From JBBRUG01 sp038247995 (GTDB taxonomy: Bacteria; Chloroflexota; Chloroflexia; Chloroflexales; Chloroflexaceae), in NCBI GenBank assembly GCA_038247995.1, contig JBBRUG010000159.1:1-13156 (forward strand): a stretch of DNA of 13,156 bases, read 5' to 3'. The position numbers were made by a program, and so were the translations under genes. Shown one piece after another: positions 6,963 to 13,049 of the stretch (positions within the stretch are counted from its first letter, which is position 1; every line of letters begins with the position of its first letter). The notes under the pieces are model-generated. The model was not told the DNA's origin and made no database searches. It was given only the letters and a program-made list of their open reading frames with translations.

Positions 6963-7871
6963 TCAGGTATCATCGCGTCGATCGTGCGGCGCTTCGTCGC
7001 GCCCAATTAGATCGCGCACATTCTCGACGGTGAGTTGGAGTGACGTGCGGCCCTGGAGAATGATTTCGTCGAGGAGCGTGGGGTTGGGTTCTTCGTGCGG
7101 GAGCGCGGTGACGAAGTGATTGAGCAGTTCACTGCGCTCGTCGATCACATCGGCCCACGTAGCATCGGGCGCGCGCCGGCGCAGATCGGCGAGGTAAAGT
7201 TCGGCGAACTCGACAAGTTTTTCGGCTGTGTCGGACGTAAGTTGGGCAGCGGCACCGGCCAGATAGTAGGTGGGCGTCGTAGCGCCGGGCGCAGTATCGG
7301 CCGGCACCAGGTGACCAACGATGATTTCGCCGGGTTCCAGCCGTTTGGCAGCATGGCTATCGGCAACATCGAACCGTCCTGCATCGAGCATATCACGCAC
7401 ATGCACACCCTTGCCTTTACGAACTTCCTCAACGATATACGGACGCAGGCGCACCTTCTGCCAGCTTTCCAAGAGCGTAGCCTCAGCCGGCTCAACCGCA
7501 AAACCAGCGCTTGTGCTGGCGCCCCAAAGCTGCTCAACGAGCGTACATCCATCGGCCTGGCGAAAATCGAAGGCGAACCAGGTGAGGAAGCGCTCGGCGC
7601 CGCGATCCTCAAACCGATCAAGCTCTTCCAGCTGATCCAGCGTATATTTGCCGTCCCAGAAGCGCGCAAACGCCGTCGGGAACTGATCGGGGACACTCTG
7701 GGCCGCCTCGACAATCTTAGGCAGCAGCGTATCCTGAGCCTGGCGCAGTTGCAACTGCTCGCTGCGGAAGGTTTCCTCGATCGGCAGGTGGCAATCTTTG
7801 AACTTTCGGCCACTGCCGCAATGGCAGGGATCGTTACGGCCGAGTTTACGGGCAGGGGCGGGCTTCGCCAT
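6963..7871 (-). CDS. SEC-C motif zinc-binding protein
   Basis: A 302-aa protein with an N-terminal SEC-C motif, GRNDPCHCGSGRKFKDCH (11-28), giving ligands C16, C18, C27 and H28 (CxC-x8-CH). In SecA this motif binds zinc and contacts SecB and ribosomes; in free-standing proteins it is a general metal-binding tag. The rest (about 30-302) is acidic and alpha-helical by composition, with no other motif I can name; LEPGEIIVGHLVPAD around 183-197 is a stretch I associate with other bacterial SEC-C proteins. AGGAG is well placed seven bases before the ATG. The gene converges on the Vms1-like gene and shares its terminator. Function unknown. Confidence 0.88.
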   Translation of the reverse strand: MAKPAPARKLGRNDPCHCGSGRKFKDCHLPIEETFRSEQLQLRQAQDTLLPKIVEAAQSVPDQFPTAFARFWDGKYTLDQLEELDRFEDRGAERFLTWFAFDFRQADGCTLVEQLWGASTSAGFAVEPAEATLLESWQKVRLRPYIVEEVRKGKGVHVRDMLDAGRFDVADSHAAKRLEPGEIIVGHLVPADTAPGATTPTYYLAGAAAQLTSDTAEKLVEFAELYLADLRRRAPDATWADVIDERSELLNHFVTALPHEEPNPTLLDEIILQGRTSLQLTVENVRDLIGRDEAPHDRRDDT

Positions 7872-7890
7872 GGGGCGCTCCTGGTATACT

Positions 7891-7980
7891 CAGTCTGACA
7901 ATCTGACAGTCTGGCAGTCGCACAGTCATTAGTTGTAGAGACCTGTCAGATTGCGAACTGCGAACTGCGAACTGCGAACT
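7891..7980 (+). repeat. Octad array, inverted repeat and perfect GCGAACT x4 heptad array
   Basis: Left part, period 8: CAGTCTGA, CAATCTGA, CAGTCTGG, CAGTCGCA, CAGTC (7891-7927). Right part, period 7: GCGAACT four times without error (7953-7980). An 11-bp perfect inverted repeat links them (7899-7909 with 7943-7953). Together they fill the divergent gap between the SEC-C gene and the glycosyltransferase and must lie in or next to both promoters. Confidence 0.85.
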
Positions 7981-8001
7981 GATAAATTGTAACATACACC
8001 C

Positions 8002-8964
8002 ATGTCAATCACCATCTCGCTCGTGTGCACAGTGCGCAACGAGGCCGACAACATTGCAGCGCTGCTTGATTCGATGCTGGCGCAGACGCTCGCCCCCGAC
8101 GAAATTGTGGTCAACGACTGCCAAAGCACCGACGCGACGCCGCAGATCGTGGCGGAATATGCAGCGCAGCACCCCCAGATCCGCCTGGCACGCGGCGGAT
8201 ACAACATCTCTTCGGGGCGCAACAATGCCGTGCGCGCAGCGCAGGGTTCAATCATCGCCTGCACCGACGCGGGGCTAACGCTTGATCCAGGCTGGCTGGA
8301 CGCGATCACGACGCCATTGCGGGCCGGTACAGCCGACCTGGTGGGCGGTTTCTTTCAGCCTGCGCCGCAGAGCCTCTTTGAACTGACCTTAGGGGCGGTG
8401 AACTACCCCGAAACTCACGAAATAAACCCCGAACGCTTTTTACCTTTTGGGCAGAGCATGGCCTTTCGCAAGGCGGTCTGGCAGACGGTAGGCGGCTTCC
8501 CCGAATGGGCCAGCCACTGCGAAGATCTGGTGTTCGACCTGGCGATCGAGCAGGCGGGCTTTCAGCGCGCATTTGCGCCTACAGCGATCGTCGATTTCCG
8601 CCCGCGTTCTTCATTGGCGGCCTTTGCGCGGCAGTACTTCCTGTACGCTCGCGGCGATGGCCGGGCGAGGCTCTGGCCACGGCGACACACGATGCGTTAT
8701 GTGGCCTATGCCGGGCTGATCGGACTGCTTGGCGCCGCGTTGTGCTGGCCGTGGGCGCGACTACCGGTGGCAGGGCTGATTACGCTTGGGGCGACGGGCT
8801 ACACGCGCGCAGCTTACCGACGGTTATGGTCGCGCCTGGCAGGACATGGCATCCGCCAATGGGCGCAGGCGATCGTGCTTGTGCCAGTTATTCGCCTGGT
8901 AGGCGATCTAGCAAAGATGGCGGGTTATCCTGTGGGGTGGCGCCAACGGCGGCAAAAATCTTGA
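8002..8964 (+). CDS. Family 2 glycosyltransferase, membrane-associated
   Basis: Transfers a sugar from a nucleotide-sugar donor, probably to a cell-envelope or exopolysaccharide acceptor. 320 aa with a GT-A fold N-terminus: SLVCTVRNEADNIAALLDS (6-24), EIVVNDCQSTDAT with D39 (34-46), and a short metal motif TDAG (D89) in place of the usual DxD. SGRNNAVRAAQG (71-82) and the acceptor-side CED (173-175) are also present. C-terminal hydrophobic segments lie at about 233-250, 252-268 and 288-306, so it is likely anchored in the inner membrane. No clear ribosome site precedes the ATG. Donor and acceptor cannot be told. The stop overlaps the -35 box of the tRNA promoter. Confidence 0.9.
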   Translation: MSITISLVCTVRNEADNIAALLDSMLAQTLAPDEIVVNDCQSTDATPQIVAEYAAQHPQIRLARGGYNISSGRNNAVRAAQGSIIACTDAGLTLDPGWLDAITTPLRAGTADLVGGFFQPAPQSLFELTLGAVNYPETHEINPERFLPFGQSMAFRKAVWQTVGGFPEWASHCEDLVFDLAIEQAGFQRAFAPTAIVDFRPRSSLAAFARQYFLYARGDGRARLWPRRHTMRYVAYAGLIGLLGAALCWPWARLPVAGLITLGATGYTRAAYRRLWSRLAGHGIRQWAQAIVLVPVIRLVGDLAKMAGYPVGWRQRRQKS

Positions 8965-8989
8965 CAGGATCGGGCCTTTCCGCTACAAT
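8961..8989 (+). promoter_or_regulatory. Strong sigma-70 promoter for tRNA-Thr
   Basis: Perfect TTGACA (8961-8966), a 17-nt spacer and TACAAT (8984-8989), 20 bases before the tRNA. The -35 box includes the TGA stop of the glycosyltransferase. Confidence 0.88.
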
Positions 8990-9008
8990 TTCATTCGGTG
9001 GTATAAAT

Positions 9009-9084
9009 GCCAATGTAGCTCAGTTGGTAGAGCAGCTGTTTCGTAAACAGCAGGTCGAGAGTTCGAGCCTCTCCATTGGCTCCA
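9009..9084 (+). tRNA. tRNA-Thr (anticodon CGT)
   Basis: Complete cloverleaf: 7-bp acceptor GCCAATG/CATTGGC, D arm GCTC/GAGC, anticodon stem GCTGT/ACAGC with 7-nt loop TTCGTAA (anticodon CGT, reads ACG), T arm GAGAG/CTCTC with loop TTCGAGC, discriminator T9081 and encoded CCA (9082-9084). Such 3' ends are common targets of tyrosine integrases, and an integrase gene follows 110 bases later. Confidence 0.97.
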
Positions 9085-9106
9085 CACGTTTGGGCAGTAC
9101 AACGCA

Positions 9107-9143
9107 GAGGGCCGGGGTAGCGCATGTCGCTTCCTCGGCCCTC
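9107..9143. terminator. Long imperfect hairpin between tRNA-Thr and integrase
   Basis: GAGGGCCG (9107-9114) pairs with CGGCCCTC (9136-9143); the stem continues through a G-T wobble, GG/CC, a T-T mismatch and AGCG/CGCT around a CATGT loop. Only GGGCTTT follows on the plus strand, so it is at best a weak intrinsic terminator for the tRNA; it may also stop integrase transcripts on the other strand or belong to the attachment region. Confidence 0.45.
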
Positions 9144-9194
9144 GGGCTTTGCGCGGGAGCCACGCGGGAGCTACGGGGGTTTTCGTCGCGTCGT

Positions 9195-9887
9195 TCATTG
9201 GCCCTCCTCCTCCTTTTCCAGCCCCTTGAAGATGATCTCCTCGAAGGCCGTGAGTGCTGCGCGCATCCGCTCGATCGTGCTGCGGTCGTAGCGCTGGGTG
9301 ACATTCTTTGGGCTGTGGCCGGCGATACGGGCGCGCGTCGTTTCATCTACTCCTAAATCACCCAGTTGGGTTAGCAGCGTAGAGCGCAGATCATGAAATG
9401 AGACGGCGCAACGTTTGCGTTTGCGGCCCGGTTTCTGATCTTCGTCCGCGTCACGCTCGGCCTGTCCCGGTCGCTCCTGAACCGGATAAACCTCCGCCAG
9501 TTCCGCGTTTTCGATAATCGCATCGAATGCTTCCTCAACCAGGCGTGGGCTGAGGAGGCCGCCTTTGGTGTTGAGAAAGAACCAGCCGCCGTCGGCTTCG
9601 CGGTGACCGAGGTACTGGAGCACGGCGCGGCGCTCCGTGACCGTCCGCTCCAGCAGTTCGGTCAATCGCGGTGTGCGCGGCAACAGCCGATCGGAGTTGG
9701 GTGTTTTTAATGTCTCCACGGTGATGCCGTGACCGGGCAGAGTGTTTAACTGGCGCTGGATATGCAGTGTGTTGCACTTCGGATCGACATCGCCCTTTTG
9801 AATGCCCAGGCACTCACCCAGCCGCGCTCCGGTCAGGGCCGCGAAGAAGATAACGCTTCCGTAGCGGTGGCTGCGGGCGATCCGCAA
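9195..9887 (-). CDS. Integrase C-terminal catalytic fragment
   Basis: Downstream piece of the split integrase; its open frame continues upstream to the frameshift near 10120 without a good start, the nearest being TTG at 9887. Numbered from there, the catalytic set is R22 (TGARLGE), K61 (TLKTPNSDR), H165 and R168 (FHDLRST), H191 (AGHSP) and the Tyr nucleophile Y200 (TQRYDR). An acidic/basic insert (about 138-160, rich in D, E, K, R) lies just before the HxxR box. Whether it is made as a separate protein is doubtful because no ribosome site is seen. Confidence 0.75.
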   Translation of the reverse strand: MRIARSHRYGSVIFFAALTGARLGECLGIQKGDVDPKCNTLHIQRQLNTLPGHGITVETLKTPNSDRLLPRTPRLTELLERTVTERRAVLQYLGHREADGGWFFLNTKGGLLSPRLVEEAFDAIIENAELAEVYPVQERPGQAERDADEDQKPGRKRKRCAVSFHDLRSTLLTQLGDLGVDETTRARIAGHSPKNVTQRYDRSTIERMRAALTAFEEIIFKGLEKEEEGQ

Positions 9888-10111
9888 TACGGCGAGCAGT
9901 TCGTCGGTGCTGAGGGCAATGCTGGGGTTGACCGCTTTGAGTTTGGGGAGGCGGATGCGGGCAGCGGGGTTGCCGGTAATATATTGTCCTGGTTCGACCG
10001 CATAGTCGAGCGCCTGGCGTAAGACGCTGTAGGCGTTGTGGTCCGTGCTGGGTGCAAAGCGCGGGCTGATCTGCTCGTTAAAGAGTTGCTGAAGAAAGCG
10101 GTAATCGCCGG

Positions 10112-10124
10112 CGCTAAGCGGGCG
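10112..10124 (-). other. Frameshift site in integrase
   Basis: Point where the open frame moves by one base: the minus-strand CCC at 10122-10120 sits six bases before the premature TAG. Confidence 0.75.
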
Positions 10125-10686
10125 ATCCGAGGTAGGGATTGAGCCATTGCATGATCGCTGTGTCGTAATGACGCAAAGTGTTGCGCTTCACGCTGGTCTT
10201 GATCGCTGCGCGCCACTCCGCAAACAATTCGCCGTAGGTCGGTCGTTTAACCTGCTCATCGACGATTTCTCCCGGTGCGAGCTGAACGCTGGAGCGCTTG
10301 AGATAGGTGCGCTTCAGCTCGGCCAACTTTTGCAATGCTTCCTGTTGCGATGCGGCGCGACGTTTTATGCGGCGGCGCTTGCGCCCTTCACGCACAGAAA
10401 TTGCGGCATACCAAATGCCCGAGCCGCGCAGCGCGTCGTACACCGAGCCTTCGTGATTGGCCCTGGCCTTCGGTGCGGCGCGGCGGGCTTTGCGCTGCTT
10501 GCGCTTAATATAAGCGCGCAAACTGCTCGCCGTCACGTGCCGCCGGTTCTCATGCTCCACCAGGTCGAGTTCGTCCTGTTTCGCCAGGGCAAGCACCGCC
10601 TGCTCTGTAATCGCAACAATCTGGGCGACCGCAACGACGGGCAGGAGGTGGTCATTGTGCTGGTTGGTTTCGGAAGACATAGGCAT
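10114..10686 (-). CDS. Integrase N-terminal fragment
   Basis: 190 aa from ATG at 10686 (a second ATG at 10680). Residues about 14-60 look like a small helix-turn-helix or excisionase-like motif (VAQIVAITEQAVLALAKQD, then RRHVTASSLRAYIKRKQRK). A very basic stretch follows, then an Arm-type/AP2-like strand segment (SGIWYAAISVREGRKRRRIK) and the start of the core-binding domain (YGELFAEWRAAIKTSVKRNT). It stops at TAG just after the CCC run. The start lies 2 bases after the excisionase stop, indicating coupled translation. Confidence 0.75.
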   Translation of the reverse strand: MPMSSETNQHNDHLLPVVAVAQIVAITEQAVLALAKQDELDLVEHENRRHVTASSLRAYIKRKQRKARRAAPKARANHEGSVYDALRGSGIWYAAISVREGRKRRRIKRRAASQQEALQKLAELKRTYLKRSSVQLAPGEIVDEQVKRPTYGELFAEWRAAIKTSVKRNTLRHYDTAIMQWLNPYLGSPA

Positions 10687-10688
10687 AC

Positions 10689-11033
10689 CTATCCGTCGCG
10701 ATGGCGTTCAATGTAGCTGCGGATACTCGCGCGCTGTACCCGCAGGCGATGGGAGCTACCGACGGCGGCCAACTCACCTTCGCTAATCAGCCGGTGGATC
10801 GTGCGCGGGTCGAAGGCGAGGAGCCGGGCGGCCTCGGCCACCGTGATCAACTCCAGGTCATCGCTTGTAACGGCAGGGCTGTTCTGGAGCAATGCGATCT
10901 GTTGACGTTGCAATGCGATTAGCTCGTGGGCAAGTTCGCGCAACTCGACGAACAGGGCGATCAGTTGGGCGATATTGAATGACGGAAGTGGCAATGGAGT
11001 ACGTTGCGGCGGGCGGCGATCGATCTGCGACAT
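10689..11033 (-). CDS. Excisionase-type helix-turn-helix DNA-binding protein
   Basis: 114 aa from the ATG at 11033, chosen because AAAGGAG lies seven bases upstream; the frame opens 13 codons earlier without a ribosome site. Residues 20-52 are a Leu-rich helix (FNIAQLIALFVELRELAHELIALQRQQ), perhaps for oligomerisation. The C-terminal half is an HTH_17/MerR-like excisionase domain: LITVAEAARLLAFDPRTIHRLISEGEL, then a wing and RVQRASIRSYIERH. Such proteins bend att DNA and bias integrase toward excision, or act as element regulators. It is directly upstream of the integrase, the usual xis-int order. Confidence 0.85.
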   Translation of the reverse strand: MSQIDRRPPQRTPLPLPSFNIAQLIALFVELRELAHELIALQRQQIALLQNSPAVTSDDLELITVAEAARLLAFDPRTIHRLISEGELAAVGSSHRLRVQRASIRSYIERHRDG

Positions 11034-11304
11034 GGCAGACTCCTTTGATTTACGGGAATACGAAACTATCACGGCAACCTGAGGCTGTCGCTTGTAAGAA
11101 AGTAATCGTAGCGGGTTCGGAATTGGCAGTTGAGCGCCCCGTACGCTGGAACAGCGCAGAAAGGTTTAGTGATGCACCGTGGCAGGTCGGGGTGAGCCCG
11201 GCATGGTTCTGGCGCGGGGTATCAGCATAGCGGTTGTCCTTTCGATAGTGCTCTGCGCCAACACTGGCGCCAAGGCGGTGCTACACTACAATGGTCTTTC
11301 CGAG
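11034..11304. other. Gap upstream of the excisionase gene
   Basis: With the terminator to its right, this is a stretch of over 300 bases without a confident gene. It should hold the minus-strand promoter for the excisionase-integrase unit, but no good -35/-10 pair was found. It contains one short minus-strand frame with a ribosome site (11166-11228, 20 codons), treated under findings, and a TACAAT box (11287-11292, plus strand) just before the hairpin. Confidence 0.4.
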
Positions 11305-11340
11305 CCGTCCATACCTGTGTCAGCAGGTATGGGCGGTTTT
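11305..11340 (+). terminator. Rho-independent terminator-like hairpin, plus strand
   Basis: A 13-bp stem (11305-11317 with 11324-11336; one G-T pair), loop TGTCAG, then TTTTGTGT. It starts ten bases beyond the stop of the small minus-strand HTH gene. The T-run is on the plus strand, where no confident gene lies upstream, so it may stop antisense transcripts or end a short RNA. Confidence 0.65.
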
Positions 11341-11345
11341 GTGTA

Positions 11346-11516
11346 CTAGTCGAGCAACAGGCCGCAAGAACGTTGGATATCGCTGAGAATACTAGGGTAG
11401 AGCACTCGCTTGCCACAGCCCTCGCCGTAGGTGAGGTATTGACCGTTGGCTACGCGGCGGCGCACGGTTCGAGTGGTGACGGCGAGTAACTGCACGGCCT
11501 GGGCATACGTCAGCAT
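11346..11516 (-). CDS. Small HTH protein (excisionase/AlpA-like)
   Basis: 56 aa from ATG at 11516: MLTYAQAVQLLAVTTRTVRR forms the HTH (compare 'xxTxxEAAxLLxVxxRTVxR'), followed by a wing with YGEGCGKRVLYPSILSDIQRS. Size and layout match excisionase/AlpA-type DNA-binding regulators of integrative elements. The frame is open up to a TTG at 11597 (83 aa), but that start has no ribosome site; the good AGGAG site upstream instead serves a 19-codon frame ending in TGA that overlaps this ATG. Translation by coupling from that leader is therefore the likeliest arrangement. A frameshift near the start cannot be excluded. Confidence 0.65.
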   Translation of the reverse strand: MLTYAQAVQLLAVTTRTVRRRVANGQYLTYGEGCGKRVLYPSILSDIQRSCGLLLD

Positions 11517-11569
11517 GCGGGCTGGGCTCTCGTGAAAGGTGTTCTGGCGCGGCTGCTGGGCATTATCAT
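11510..11569 (-). CDS. Possible 19-aa leader peptide of the small HTH gene
   Basis: AGGAG, seven-base spacing, ATG-ATA-ATG; peptide MIMPSSRARTPFTRAQPAC, then TGA. The stop overlaps the ATG of the HTH frame (ATGCTGA). No homology known; it could be real or simply the relic of a frameshift. Confidence 0.3.
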   Translation of the reverse strand: MIMPSSRARTPFTRAQPAC

Positions 11570-11691
11570 ACCGTTCTCCTGTGTGCAGACAATACAAAGC
11601 CGGCGCGGCAGCAGGGGCGCTGCCACGAGAGGCGCTGGTCTACTTGGTTGAGTAGGGGAGCGGGCCGATGCATAGTTTTGCGGGGGGCAGG

Positions 11692-12132
11692 TTAGCGCCT
11701 GCGCTTTCGTTGCTTATGCTTCTGCCTAAACTCCCTGTCGTTCATATCGGGCCGAACCATACTCCAGTCGATCGGCACCGGGCGAAAGTTGCCCTGCGTC
11801 ATGCCCGCCGCGTTGCGCCAGTTGCGCAGGGTGGGAACCGGCACGCCGACGTGCTGGCTGAACTGGTTGTCGTCCAGGTGCGGGAAGTAGATGCGCTGGT
11901 AATAGAAGAGCGCCTGGTGATGGTCGAGAGGCGGCGGGGGCGGCTTGCGCTCGTCGAGGAGATAGGCTTTGCGCAAGAAGTCCTGCACATAGCGGTCGAC
12001 CGTATTGAAAATGGCCACAATCTCCTGCATGATCTGCGGCGTGAGCAAGGTCTCATCGACGACCTGGATGGTGCGCGGCTCGACCAGCCTGCCAACGATC
12101 GTGATCTGCAGGTTAGCGAGCTGCTGCGTCAC
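11692..12132 (-). CDS. Uncharacterised element protein, 146 aa, possible HTH
   Basis: Not recognised. GTG start at 12132, 15 bases after the stop of the upstream small gene, so one operon. Residues 5-27 look like beta strands (LQITIVGRLVEPRTIQVVD), 32-58 like a helix (PQIMQEIVAIFNTVDRYVQDFL), then a run of five prolines (64-68) that might stall ribosomes without EF-P. Residues 88-108 (DNQFSQHVGVPVPTLRNWRN) have the spacing of an XRE-like or small terminase-like helix-turn-helix. The end is very basic (KHKQRKRRR). A DNA-binding role is plausible. No strong ribosome site; coupling to the upstream gene is likely. Confidence 0.65.
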   Translation of the reverse strand: MTQQLANLQITIVGRLVEPRTIQVVDETLLTPQIMQEIVAIFNTVDRYVQDFLRKAYLLDERKPPPPPLDHHQALFYYQRIYFPHLDDNQFSQHVGVPVPTLRNWRNAAGMTQGNFRPVPIDWSMVRPDMNDREFRQKHKQRKRRR

Positions 12133-12147
12133 CTGAGCGATCAGGAT

Positions 12148-12357
12148 CTAAACGTAGACATTGCAGAAGCTGAGGTAGTAGGCAGTAACGCCGTTCGTCG
12201 TCTCGGCGGCGGGAATGCGAGCGAGCGGACGTAGTCGCATGAGAGCGGCGGCCACGGCGGTACGTACCGTCTGATGGCCCTCCGGGCTTGCGAGCGGGTA
12301 AACCAGTTCGACCGTCGGAAGCGCGGCCGGGTCAATAGTATAGACAAAGTTCTGCAT
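12148..12357 (-). CDS. Uncharacterised small protein, 69 aa
   Basis: Not recognised. ATG at 12357 with AGGAG seven bases upstream (the longer frame to 12429 has no such site). The protein begins MQNFVYTIDPAALPTVELVY and ends TNGVTAYYLSFCNVYV: short, beta-rich, no TM helix, no charge bias. It is first in a likely two-gene unit with the 146-aa protein. It may be an element-specific accessory factor; nothing in the sequence points to a toxin, antitoxin or enzyme. Confidence 0.6.
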   Translation of the reverse strand: MQNFVYTIDPAALPTVELVYPLASPEGHQTVRTAVAAALMRLRPLARIPAAETTNGVTAYYLSFCNVYV

Positions 12358-12391
12358 AGAGGTGCTCCTGTACCTGGCAACTTTCCCGAAG

Positions 12392-12417
12392 TAGGAGCAT
12401 CCTAGCACGCTCGTGCT
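12392..12417. promoter_or_regulatory. Back-to-back short palindromes, candidate operator
   Basis: TAGGA-GCA-TCCTA (12392-12404) shares its last base with AGCACG-CT-CGTGCT (12404-12417), 35 to 60 bases upstream of the 69-aa gene. Two adjacent inverted repeats at promoter distance suggest a regulator site, perhaps for one of the element's HTH proteins. Confidence 0.3.
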
Positions 12418-12460
12418 GCATTGTGACATACCGATTCCTACTGATCTGGCCGTTATTGGC

Positions 12461-12801
12461 TCACGTCAGGCCGCGAAAGCAGGGGAAAGGCAACCAGTCG
12501 AAGCCGAGGAGCAGCGGGGTACCGCGACCGACACGCCCGCCGATGAGAAGTTGGGCGAAGCTGGGCGGCGGCGCGAACTGTGGCGCAACAGCAAGATCAG
12601 CGGGCAACGGAGCCACCGGCGCACGCTAGGTGGGGCGCGTAGTGTGGGCTGTAGGTGAGGGTCTGGGGAACGCCCGGGTGACGGTAGATGGCCTCCAGGG
12701 CGCGGGTGACGTGCTCGGCCTGGAGGTACTGCTGACCGCCCCAGCGGCGGTAGGCGATGATGAGGGCAATGCCGCCGGCGCTGGCCGTCAGTAGTCGTCA
12801 T
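12461..12801 (-). pseudogene. Decayed membrane-anchored ATPase-like element gene (N-terminal part)
   Basis: Two minus-strand frames, each with strongly GC-rich third positions, look like parts of one protein. The first (about 12797-12597) reads LLTASAGGIALIIAYRRWGG (TM helix), then EHVTRALEAIYRHPGVPQT and SPHYAPHL. Shifting frame near 12625 gives APVAPLPADLAVAPQFAPPP and QLLIGGRVGRGTPLLLGFDW, ending at TGA 12461. The order (TM anchor, Pro-rich linker, GRVGRGxPLLLGFD) resembles the front of HerA/FtsK-like ATP-binding proteins of Chloroflexi elements; the Walker A part is absent. The ATG at 12801 overlaps the stop of the upstream ORF (AAATGA) but is in a third frame. The family assignment comes from memory of similar proteins, not a search. 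Confidence 0.5.
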
Positions 12802-13034
12802 TTACGGCCATGCTTTTCTGCAACTCGTAAGGCACGCTGATAGCCTTCGGTAGGGTCTCCGTAAAATATCTTCCACGGAAATTCGGTGACATGCACACCA
12901 ATTTTCTTTGTTTCGGCTCGCACGATCTCTGGAAAACCTAGTACTAAAAACCACCAGGCGGCAATATTGTGCGGCCAGTAATCGGAAACCTGGGTAATCC
13001 GAACCCGCTGTTGCAATGATTTGAGTGTGACCAA
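12798..13034 (-). CDS. AT-richer hypothetical protein, 78 aa
   Basis: Not recognised. Starts at TTG 13034 (weak start, no clear ribosome site), ends TGA 12798. It reads SLQQRVRITQVSDYWPHNIA, AAWWFLVLGFPEIVRAETKK and GVHVTEFPWKIFYGDPTEGY. Codons such as TTA, GTA, CTA, AAA and ATT are far commoner than in neighbours, suggesting separate origin. The protein looks globular and genuinely coding. It could be the tail of a longer gene that has lost its start. Confidence 0.5.
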   Translation of the reverse strand: MVTLKSLQQRVRITQVSDYWPHNIAAWWFLVLGFPEIVRAETKKIGVHVTEFPWKIFYGDPTEGYQRALRVAEKHGRK

Positions 13035-13049
13035 AAACCGTGGGAGGCC

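Larger units (their letters stand above)
9195..10686 (-). pseudogene. Tyrosine integrase, interrupted by a one-base frameshift
   Basis: Read as one gene it encodes about 496 aa: a basic N-terminal part, a SAM-like core-binding domain and a C-terminal catalytic domain. The span is 1492 bases, three times 497 plus one, so a single extra base explains the break. The first frame ends ...NPYLGSPA-stop; in the frame one base over, PLSAGDYRFLQQLFNEQIS runs straight into the catalytic domain. Removing one C from the CCC run (plus-strand G's at 10120-10122) restores a smooth join, GSPLSAGDYRF. Six catalytic residues survive downstream. It follows the excisionase-like gene after a 2-base gap. Alternatives to a mutation are an assembly indel or programmed frameshifting; I see no slippery heptamer that favours the last. 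Confidence 0.8.

Noticed and set aside
7095..7898. Plus-strand 267-aa open frame
   Set aside because: Antisense to the SEC-C gene, whose zinc motif and ribosome site fix the coding strand.
7953..7980. GCGAACT x4 as a CRISPR array
   Set aside because: Units are 7 bp with no spacers and no cas genes nearby; it is a simple tandem repeat.
9196..9202. CATTGGC at the integrase stop as the second attachment-site copy
   Set aside because: Only 7 bases match the tRNA 3' end and no T-arm sequence follows or precedes; this is expected by chance.
10979..11230. Plus-strand 83-aa frame before the plus-strand terminator
   Set aside because: It begins inside the excisionase-like gene on the opposite strand, lacks a ribosome site and has no recognisable motif; position before a terminator is the only support.
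12455..12462. ATTGGCTC as the far attachment site
   Set aside because: Only 8 bases match the tRNA 3' end, and recognisable element genes continue beyond it.
12466..12801. 111-aa frame from ATG 12801 as a real protein
   Set aside because: Product is Arg/Pro/Ser-rich and low-complexity, whereas the two other frames of the same strand give coherent protein sequence.
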